From Pseudomonas sp. LB-090624 (GTDB taxonomy: Bacteria; Pseudomonadota; Gammaproteobacteria; Pseudomonadales; Pseudomonadaceae), in the NCBI RefSeq assembly GCF_003205205.1, contig NZ_QJRL01000013.1:82739-146738 (forward strand): a DNA stretch of 64,000 bases. The letters run 5' to 3'. Position 1 is the first letter of the stretch. Each line of letters starts with the position of its first letter. A program made the position numbers and the translations under genes. A model generated the notes under the pieces. That model had not been told where the DNA came from. It searched no databases and worked only from the letters and a program-made list of their open reading frames with translations. This document shows, one piece after another, positions 57,566-64,000 of the stretch.

Positions 57566-57600
57566 GCAGTGAAGAAAATGTCAATGCTGGCACGTAAAAA

Positions 57601-58626
57601 CTATCGCGGCGCCAGCTCGTTCAGGTGGCGGGCGACTGCAATCCATGCACCGATATACCCCAACAGCACCGCTCCGATCAAGAGCGACAGACCATCGGAC
57701 GCCGGCACCCCACCCAGGGCGAAGTCACTGCCATACAGCCCGGAAAGCCCTACCACCGCCTCGTTCAGCCAGTTCAGGCCAAACGCCAGGATACCCCACG
57801 CCAGCAACCCCGCGCCCAGGCCATACAGGGCGCCCATGTACAGGAAAGGCCGGCGCACGTAGGCGTCGGTGCCACCGACCAGCTTGATCACTTCGATCTC
57901 GACGCGGCGGTTTTCAATGTGTAGACGGATTGTGTTACCGATTACTAACAGCAGGGCAGAAATCAGCATCACGGCCAGACCAAAGACGAAGCGGTCACCC
58001 AGCTTGAGGATAGCGGCCAGCCGCTCGACCCAGACCAAGTCCAGTTGCGCCACTTCCACCCGTGGCAGCTCCGACAGACGCTGACGCAAGGCGTCCAGGG
58101 CCGGCTTGTCGACCTCGGTCGGAGTGACTACCACCACCCCTGGCAACGGGTTGTCAGGCAGTTCGCGCAGGGCCTCGCCCAAGCCGGACTGTTGCTGGAA
58201 CTCTTCAAGCGCCTGCTCGCGGCTGACATATTGCGCATCCGCCACGCCGGGCATGCCCTTGATCTCGTCGCGCAGCGCCTCTCCGTCACGGCTGCCGGCA
58301 TCCAGCTTGAGGTACAGCGAAATCTGCGCTGCGCGCTGCCACGAGCCGCCCAGTTGCTCAACGTTCTTCAGCAGCAACGACAGGCCCATCGGCATACTCA
58401 GTGCCACCGCCATCACCAGGCAGGTGAAGAAGCTGCCGATCGGCTGCTTGCCCAGGCGGCGCAGGCTGTCGGCCATGCTGGCACGGTGGCTTTCCAGCCA
58501 GGCATGCAGCAGCGTGCGGAAATCCGGGCCGTCATCGTCTTCACCGCGCTTTTTCTTCGCAGGTTGCGGATCAGCCGGCTTCGGCGCAACCCGCTCGGAA
58601 ACCTTCGGCGTACGTGTAGTGCTCAT
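57601..58626 (-). CDS. ftsX: Cell-division protein FtsX
   Basis: The 341-residue product has a charged Pro/Lys-rich cytoplasmic tail, four membrane helices (first near 70-92) and a periplasmic loop of about 100 residues between helices 1 and 2. The FtsX/MacB-like C-terminal part shows FGLAVMLISALLLVIGNTIRLH, HIENRRVEIEVIKLVGGTDAYVRRPF (read NRRVEIEVIKLVGGT). With FtsE it controls septal peptidoglycan hydrolases. It overlaps ftsE by 4 bp. Confidence 0.95.
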   Translation of the reverse strand: MSTTRTPKVSERVAPKPADPQPAKKKRGEDDDGPDFRTLLHAWLESHRASMADSLRRLGKQPIGSFFTCLVMAVALSMPMGLSLLLKNVEQLGGSWQRAAQISLYLKLDAGSRDGEALRDEIKGMPGVADAQYVSREQALEEFQQQSGLGEALRELPDNPLPGVVVVTPTEVDKPALDALRQRLSELPRVEVAQLDLVWVERLAAILKLGDRFVFGLAVMLISALLLVIGNTIRLHIENRRVEIEVIKLVGGTDAYVRRPFLYMGALYGLGAGLLAWGILAFGLNWLNEAVVGLSGLYGSDFALGGVPASDGLSLLIGAVLLGYIGAWIAVARHLNELAPR

Positions 58627-59294
58627 TGGCCGGCCTCCCCATCGCCGATCAAGCGGCCGCGCTGCAAGGTGAGCATGCGGTGACGCATGCGCGCAATCAG
58701 TGCCAGGTCGTGGCTGGCGATCAATACCGTGGTGCCCAACCGGTTGATGTCCTCGAACACGCCCATGATTTCTGCCGCCAGCCGAGGGTCGAGGTTACCG
58801 GTGGGTTCGTCAGCCAGCAGTAGCGCTGGCTGATGGACGATAGCGCGGGCAATGCCGACCCGCTGCTGCTGCCCGGTGGACAGGTCGGCCGGGAACAGCT
58901 CGCCCTTGTCGGACAGCGACACACGCTCCAGGGCCGAGTCCACGCGCTTGGCGATCTCGGCCTTGGACAGGCCGAGAATCTGCAGCGGCAAGGCAATGTT
59001 GTTGAACACCGTGCGGTCGAACAACAGCTGGTGGTTCTGGAACACCACGCCGATCTGCCGGCGCAGGAACGGGATTTGTGCGTTGCTGATCTGGCCCAGG
59101 TCCTGCCCGGCCAGCATCAGCTTGCCGCTGGTCGGGCGTTCCATGGCCAGCAGCAGGCGCAGCAAGGTGCTCTTGCCAGCGCCCGAGTGGCCGGTGACGA
59201 ACAGGAACTCGCCCCGGCGCGCCCGGAAACTCAGCTCATGCAAACCGACATGACCATTGGGATAGCGCTTGGCAACCTGTTCGAATCGGATCAT
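58623..59294 (-). CDS. ftsE: Cell-division ATP-binding protein FtsE
   Basis: The 223-residue ABC ATPase has Walker A VTGHSGAGKSTLLRLLL, the Q loop VFQNHQLLFDRTV, the signature LSTGQQQRVGIARA and Walker B LLLADEPTGNLD. It pairs with FtsX at the divisome. It lies 2 bp after ftsY, giving the conserved ftsY-ftsE-ftsX order. Confidence 0.97.
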   Translation of the reverse strand: MIRFEQVAKRYPNGHVGLHELSFRARRGEFLFVTGHSGAGKSTLLRLLLAMERPTSGKLMLAGQDLGQISNAQIPFLRRQIGVVFQNHQLLFDRTVFNNIALPLQILGLSKAEIAKRVDSALERVSLSDKGELFPADLSTGQQQRVGIARAIVHQPALLLADEPTGNLDPRLAAEIMGVFEDINRLGTTVLIASHDLALIARMRHRMLTLQRGRLIGDGEAGQ

Positions 59295-59296
59295 GG

Positions 59297-60925
59297 TCAG
59301 TCTCGCTCGGCGAACAGAGCCTTGACGAACGGCTCGGCTTCAAAGGTGCGCAGGTCGTCGATGCCTTCACCGACGCCGATGAAACGGATCGGGATGTTGA
59401 ACTGCTTGGCCAAGGCGAAGATCACCCCGCCCTTGGCAGTGCCGTCCAGCTTGGTCAGGGCCAGGCCGGTCAGTTCGACGCTCTGGTTGAAGTACTTGGC
59501 CTGGCTGATGGCGTTCTGCCCGGTACCGGCATCGAGCACCAGCAGCACCTCGTGCGGCGCCTCGGCGTCGAGCTTGCCGATGACCCGGCGGACCTTCTTC
59601 AGCTCCTCCATCAGGTTGTCTTTAGTGTGCAGACGACCCGCAGTGTCGGCGATCAGCACATCGACACCTCGGGCCTTGGCGGCCTGCACGGCGTCGAAGA
59701 TCACCGAGGCAGAATCGGCACCGGTGTGCTGGGCGATGACCGGAATCTGGTTGCGCTCGCCCCACACCTGCAGTTGCTCGACCGCCGCGGCACGGAACGT
59801 ATCACCCGCGGCCAGCATGACTTTCTTGCCTTCCAGCTGCAGTTTTTTTGCCAGTTTGCCGATGGTGGTGGTCTTGCCGGCACCATTCACGCCCACCACC
59901 AGGATCACGTAGGGCTTGTTCTGCGCCTGCACTTTCAGCGGCTGCTCGACCGGGCGCAGCAACGCGGCCAGTTCTTCCTGCAGAGACTTGTACAGGGCGT
60001 CGGCGTCGGCCAGCTGCTTGCGGGCGACCTTCTGGGTCAGGTTCTGGACGATGGTCGAGGTGGCTTCCACCCCCACGTCGGCGGTCAGCAGGCGGGTCTC
60101 GATCTCGTCGAGCAGGTCGTCGTCGATGACCTTCTTGCCGAGGAACAGGCTGGCCATGCCCTCGCCGATGCTGGCGCTGGTCTTGGACAGGCCCTGCTTC
60201 AGGCGGGCGAAGAAGCCGGGTTTGGCTGGTTCGGTAACGGTTGCGCCAGCCATAGGCTCGGGCTCGGACTGCACAGGCTCTGCTACCGGGCGCTCAGGGA
60301 TCGCTGGCGGAGCCATCGGCTCCAGGTCAGGGACGAGAGCGACGGGCTCCTCGGCAACGGGCAAGACCAGGTTGCTGACCGGGGGTTCAACGGCTTGAAC
60401 GACCTGTGCTGCTACTGGCGCAGGGGGTTCGACCTGTGGGGCGACAGGCTCGGCATTCGCGGGCACGTCCATGCCCACAGGGGTAGGCTCAGGCACCGGA
60501 GTAACCACAGGGGCCGGCGCAAGCTCAGGAGCCGGGGCAGCCACTGGGACAGGTGCAGGCTGAGGGACCGGCGCAACCACCGGGGCAGGTGCAGGCTGAG
60601 GGACCGGCGCAACCACCGGGGCAGGTGCAGGCTGAGGGACCGGCGCAACCACCGGGGCAGGTGCAGGCTCAGGGGCCAATGCTGGCTCGGTAGCCCGAGG
60701 GGTCTCAGGTGCAGGTACGGGGGCTTCTGCAACCGTCGGCTCGACCGGAGCAGCTTCAAGCTGCTCGACGGCGGACGCCGGTGCTACAGGCTCTACAGCC
60801 TGGGGTTCAGGGGCTTGTGGCTGTTCGGCGACAGGTTGCTGCGGCTTCTTTCGAAACCAGCTGAACAGGCCTTTCTTCTCGCCAGCCTCGGCCGGCGCTT
60901 TTTTGTCGTCGTTGGAACCAAACAT
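59297..60925 (-). CDS. ftsY: Signal recognition particle receptor FtsY
   Basis: The 542-residue product has a long acidic and Pro/Ala-rich A domain (about 1-235) that begins MFGSNDDKKAPAEAG and includes a lipid-binding KKGLFSWFRKKP. The conserved NG GTPase domain follows, with GVNGAGKTTTIGKLAKKL (G1), DTFRAAAVEQL, DTAGRLHTKDNLMEEL (G3) and TKLDGTAKGG (G4). It docks ribosome-SRP complexes at the membrane. The A domain carries a perfect 12-residue repeat (see 60551-60668). Confidence 0.96.
   Translation of the reverse strand: MFGSNDDKKAPAEAGEKKGLFSWFRKKPQQPVAEQPQAPEPQAVEPVAPASAVEQLEAAPVEPTVAEAPVPAPETPRATEPALAPEPAPAPVVAPVPQPAPAPVVAPVPQPAPAPVVAPVPQPAPVPVAAPAPELAPAPVVTPVPEPTPVGMDVPANAEPVAPQVEPPAPVAAQVVQAVEPPVSNLVLPVAEEPVALVPDLEPMAPPAIPERPVAEPVQSEPEPMAGATVTEPAKPGFFARLKQGLSKTSASIGEGMASLFLGKKVIDDDLLDEIETRLLTADVGVEATSTIVQNLTQKVARKQLADADALYKSLQEELAALLRPVEQPLKVQAQNKPYVILVVGVNGAGKTTTIGKLAKKLQLEGKKVMLAAGDTFRAAAVEQLQVWGERNQIPVIAQHTGADSASVIFDAVQAAKARGVDVLIADTAGRLHTKDNLMEELKKVRRVIGKLDAEAPHEVLLVLDAGTGQNAISQAKYFNQSVELTGLALTKLDGTAKGGVIFALAKQFNIPIRFIGVGEGIDDLRTFEAEPFVKALFAERD
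60551..60668 (-). repeat. 36-bp tandem repeat inside ftsY
   Basis: Three identical 36-bp units (60551-60586, 60587-60622, 60623-60658) and a 10-bp partial unit encode a Pro/Ala/Val 12-mer of the form APAPVVAPVPQP. The identity at third positions shows recent expansion. The unit keeps the frame, so copy-number change would vary linker length only. Confidence 0.92.
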
Positions 60926-61156
60926 GGAGGACGGCTATCTCAGGGTAGCGATAAGCCAGCAATGGCTCATCGGGAATTCTCTCTACGCAGAACAGACTAT
61001 CTTGAAGCCGGCTGGTTCATGCGCAACGTTTTGTCTTAGTGTCCTGCGGGCCAGAACGGCGACAGGCATGGTCGCCAGGCAACCGGATCAGTATCCTAGC
61101 ACCTCCTGGCCCGCCGACGCTAAACCCAGCGGGCCGTCGAACAGGTTGAACACCTT

Positions 61157-62512
61157 ATGAATGCTCTAGCCCGCCGCGCCGCAGGCCTGTTGCTCGGCAC
61201 GCTCTGCCTGCCGCTCGCAGCCTTCGCCGCCGATGTGCAACCCACCCACGAATTCATCCTCGACAACGGCCTGAAGGTGGTCGTGCGCGAAGACCACCGC
61301 GCCCCGGTGGTGGTCTCGCAGATCTGGTACAAGGTCGGCTCCAGCTACGAAACGCCGGGCCAGACAGGGCTGTCGCACGCGCTGGAACACATGATGTTCA
61401 AGGGCAGCGCCAAGCTTGGCCCGGGCGAGGCCTCGCGGGTACTGCGTGACCTGGGGGCTGAAGAGAACGCCTTCACCAGCGACGACTACACCGCCTATTA
61501 CCAGGTGCTGGCGCGCGACCGCCTGCCGGTAGCGCTGGAGCTGGAGGCCGACCGCCTGGCCAGCCTGCGCCTGCCGGCCGACGAGTTCAGCAAGGAAATC
61601 GAGGTCATCAAGGAAGAACGCCGCCTGCGTACCGACGATCAGCCCAACGCCAAGGCTTTTGAGCTGTTCCGCGCCATGGCCTACCCGGCCAGCGGTTACC
61701 ACACCCCGACCATCGGCTGGATGGCCGACCTGGAACGGATGAAGGTAGAGGAACTGCGCCACTGGTACGAATCCTGGTACGCGCCCAACAACGCCACGCT
61801 GGTGGTAGTTGGGGACGTCACACCCGACGAGGTGAAGGGCCTGGCGCAGAAGTACTTCGGCAGCATCCCCAAGCGCGCCGTGCCGCCGGCCAAGCTGCCA
61901 CTGGAGCTGGCCGAGCCTGGCCTGCGTCAGCTGACCCTGCATGTACGCACCCAGCTCCCAAGCCTGATCTATGGCTTCAACGTGCCCGGTCTGCCGACTG
62001 CCAAGGACCCGCGTACCGTGCATGCCCTGCGCCTGATCTCGGCACTGCTCGACGGTGGCTACAGCGCCCGCATGCCAGCGCGCCTGGAACGTGGCCAGGA
62101 GCTGGTGGCCGGCGCATCTTCCAGCTACAACGCCTTCACCCGAGGTGACAGCCTGTTCCTGATTTCGGCCACACCGAACGTACAGAAACAGAAAACCATG
62201 GCCGACGTCGAGAAAGGGGTGTGGCAATTACTGGACGAACTCAAGACCACCCCGCCCAGCGCCGAAGAGCTGGAGCGGGTACGTGCACAGGTCATCGCCG
62301 GTTTGGTCTACGACCGCGACTCCATCAGCAGCCAGGCCACCACCATCGGCCAGCTCGAAACCGTCGGCCTGTCCTGGAAACTGATCGACAGCGAACTGGA
62401 TGAGCTAAAGCGCGTCACCCCGCAGGACATCCAGAACGCCGCGCGCACCTACTTCACCCGCGAACGCCTGAGCGTTGCCCATGTTTTGCCTGAGGACCCC
62501 GCTCATGAGTGA
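61157..62512 (+). CDS. M16 zinc metallopeptidase (active subunit)
   Basis: The 451-residue product has a signal peptide (MNALARRAAGLLLGTLCLPLAAFAA) and the M16 active site HxxEH at His74-Glu77-His78 (SHALEHMMFKG). The third ligand is probably a Glu near 150 in EIEVIKEERRLR. The C-terminal half has the second M16 domain. It should act in the periplasm. It overlaps the next gene by 8 bp; that protein looks like its non-catalytic partner. It is divergent from ftsY across 231 bp that hold no other gene. Confidence 0.92.
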   Translation: MNALARRAAGLLLGTLCLPLAAFAADVQPTHEFILDNGLKVVVREDHRAPVVVSQIWYKVGSSYETPGQTGLSHALEHMMFKGSAKLGPGEASRVLRDLGAEENAFTSDDYTAYYQVLARDRLPVALELEADRLASLRLPADEFSKEIEVIKEERRLRTDDQPNAKAFELFRAMAYPASGYHTPTIGWMADLERMKVEELRHWYESWYAPNNATLVVVGDVTPDEVKGLAQKYFGSIPKRAVPPAKLPLELAEPGLRQLTLHVRTQLPSLIYGFNVPGLPTAKDPRTVHALRLISALLDGGYSARMPARLERGQELVAGASSSYNAFTRGDSLFLISATPNVQKQKTMADVEKGVWQLLDELKTTPPSAEELERVRAQVIAGLVYDRDSISSQATTIGQLETVGLSWKLIDSELDELKRVTPQDIQNAARTYFTRERLSVAHVLPEDPAHE

Positions 62513-63995
62513 TCGTCGCGCACCACGCCCAACCCTGCTGGCCACCGGCATCCGCGCCCTGGCGCTGGCGGCAGTGCTGGCCGCCCCGGCCATGGCCGAC
62601 AACGCCGCCAAGGCCGACAGCAACGCGGCTCGCCCGGCCAATACCTTGCAGTCGCTGGCCGAGCTGGATGGCAAAGCGCCCAGCCGCCGCCAGCTGAACA
62701 TCCAGCACTGGAACACCGCCGAGGGTGCCCGGGTACTGTTTGTCGAGGCCCGCGAACTGCCGATGTTCGACCTGCGTGTCACTTTCGCTGCCGGCAGCAG
62801 CCAGGACGGCGGCACGCCAGGCCTGGCTGCACTGACCAACGCCATGCTCAACGAAGGTGTGGCCGGCAAGGACGTGACCGCTATCGCCGAAGGTTTCGAA
62901 GGACTAGGCGCAGACTTTGGCAACGGTTCCTACCGCGACATGGCCGTGGCCTCGCTGCGTAGCCTAAGCGCCAAGGACAAGCGCGAGCCGGCGCTCAAGC
63001 TGTTCACCGAGGTGGCCGGCAAGCCTAGCTTCCCTGAGGACGCCCTCAAGCGCATCAAGAACCAGATGCTGGCGGGTTTCGAATACGAGAAGCAGAACCC
63101 CGGCAAGATTGCCGGCAAGGCGCTGTTCGCCAACCTCTACGGCGACCACCCCTACGCTCACCCAAGCGACGGCACCGCCGAAAGCATAAACGGCATTAGC
63201 CTCGCACAGCTGCGGGCCTTCCACGCCAAGGCCTATACCGGCGGCAACGCAGTGATCGCCCTGGTCGGCGACCTCAGCCGCGCCGAGGCTGAAGCCATCG
63301 CCGCGCAGGTGTCTGCCGGCCTGCCCAAGGGCCCGGCGCTGGCCGCACCGGCTCAGCCCGCAGATGCCAAGGCAGGCCTTACCCATATCGACTTCCCGTC
63401 CAAGCAGACCCACCTGATGCTGGCCGAGCTGGGCATCGACCGCCAGGACCCGGACTGGCCAGCGCTGTCGCTGGGTAACCAGATCCTCGGCGGCGGTGCG
63501 TTCGGTACCCGGCTGATGAGTGAAGTGCGAGAAAAACGCGGCCTGACCTACGGTGTGTACTCGGTGTTCAGCCCGATGCAGGTCCGCGGCCCGTTCATGA
63601 TCAACCTGCAAACCCGTGCCGAGCTCAGCGAAGGCACGCTCAAGCTGGTGCAGGGCATTCTCGCCGACTATCTCAAGACAGGGCCCAGCCAACAGGAACT
63701 GGACGACGCCAAGCGTGAGCTGGCCGGCAGTTTCCCGCTGTCCAATGCCAGCAATGCCAGCATCGTCGGCCAACTCGGCGCCATCGGTTTCTACAACCTG
63801 CCTCTGACCTGGCTGGAGGACTTCATGCAGCAGTCCCAGGCGCTTACCGTCGAGCAGGTCAAGGCAGCCATGAACAAACACCTGTCAGCCGATAAACTGG
63901 TGATCGTCACCGTTGGCCCGAAAGTGCCACAGAAAGCGCTGCCAGCACCCACTGACAAGCCCTCCGAGCAGCCGCTCGGGGTACCGGAGCACTAA
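62505..63995 (+). CDS. M16 peptidase-like protein (probable non-catalytic subunit)
   Basis: The 496-residue product has a signal peptide (MSDRRAPRPTLLATGIRALA to about residue 36) and the two-domain M16 fold with the C-terminal motif NQILGGGAFGTRLMSEVREKRGLTYGVYS (read GGGAFGTRLMSEVREKRGLTYG). The HxxEH motif is missing; the matching place reads GTPGLAALTNAML. Such pairs of active and inactive M16 subunits form heterodimers. The ATG at 62505 lies inside the upstream gene's end. The stop TAA overlaps an ATG at 63995 (TAATG), so another coupled gene probably starts at the window edge, but only six bases are visible. Confidence 0.9.
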   Translation: MSDRRAPRPTLLATGIRALALAAVLAAPAMADNAAKADSNAARPANTLQSLAELDGKAPSRRQLNIQHWNTAEGARVLFVEARELPMFDLRVTFAAGSSQDGGTPGLAALTNAMLNEGVAGKDVTAIAEGFEGLGADFGNGSYRDMAVASLRSLSAKDKREPALKLFTEVAGKPSFPEDALKRIKNQMLAGFEYEKQNPGKIAGKALFANLYGDHPYAHPSDGTAESINGISLAQLRAFHAKAYTGGNAVIALVGDLSRAEAEAIAAQVSAGLPKGPALAAPAQPADAKAGLTHIDFPSKQTHLMLAELGIDRQDPDWPALSLGNQILGGGAFGTRLMSEVREKRGLTYGVYSVFSPMQVRGPFMINLQTRAELSEGTLKLVQGILADYLKTGPSQQELDDAKRELAGSFPLSNASNASIVGQLGAIGFYNLPLTWLEDFMQQSQALTVEQVKAAMNKHLSADKLVIVTVGPKVPQKALPAPTDKPSEQPLGVPEH

Positions 63996-64000
63996 TGCCA

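Noticed and set aside
60551..60668. CRISPR-like array
   Set aside because: The repeats are contiguous without spacers and lie in frame inside ftsY.

Overview
The window is chromosomal DNA from a Pseudomonas of the P. putida group. This rests on GC-rich coding, on the core-gene order (mrcA / pilMNOPQ-aroK-aroB-damX-gltB-gltD-hemE; yggS-proC-yggT-metXW; ftsY-ftsE-ftsX-rpoH) and on REP elements of the type GTAGGAGCGAGC and TGTGGGAGCGGGC. I see no rRNA, tRNA, CRISPR array, IS transposase or prophage.

Layout. 1-7.2 kb: end of a large mechanosensitive channel gene, selO, an orphan ParA-type ATPase, a LysR regulator divergent from an MFS exporter, and a small periplasmic OB-fold protein. 7.2-18.6 kb: an accessory block on the minus strand that starts with a secreted AA10 lytic polysaccharide monooxygenase (LPMO), continues with a cytochrome b561-like membrane protein, and ends with a full type II secretion set gspC-D-E-F-G-H-I-J-K-L-M. 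18.7-33.3 kb: hemE, gltD, gltB, damX, aroB, aroK and a reduced pilMNOPQ (hofMNOPQ-like) set in which PilO and PilP are one polypeptide. 33.5-46 kb: mrcA, a short malic enzyme, a secreted thermonuclease-like protein, rpmE, priA, argS, a SPOR protein, a TM2 protein, an NlpC/P60 hydrolase and pilT. 46-52.6 kb: a plus-strand string yggS-proC-yggT-metX-metW-DUF4426-rdgB-hemW-DUF3392. 53.2-64 kb: trmB, thiG, thiS, DUF423, mtgA, rpoH, ftsX, ftsE, ftsY and two M16 peptidase-like genes.

The most interesting item is in the 630 bp between the DUF3392 gene and trmB, which has no obvious large gene. It appears to hold a complete type I toxin-antitoxin module. A 36-codon minus-strand gene for a basic, amphipathic peptide has a strong ribosome binding site, a roughly 210-nt leader and its own intrinsic terminator. 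Divergent to it is a roughly 91-nt plus-strand small RNA gene with a near-consensus promoter and terminator. The 5' end of the small RNA is complementary to the peptide mRNA leader over about 24 nt with two mismatches, some 70 nt upstream of the start codon. The 5' end of the peptide mRNA is a near copy of the small RNA 5' end, so it could fold back on the same site. This is the arrangement of tisB/istR, shoB/ohsC and zorO/orzO, but I do not recognise the peptide or the RNA.

Other features of note are two copies (plus a remnant) of a roughly 226-bp near-palindromic REP-derived element, each between convergent genes; an intrinsic terminator of rpmE that is also translated as the start of the nuclease gene; and a sigma-E-type promoter before rpoH. 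All functional statements are from reading the sequence and family knowledge; no searches were run.
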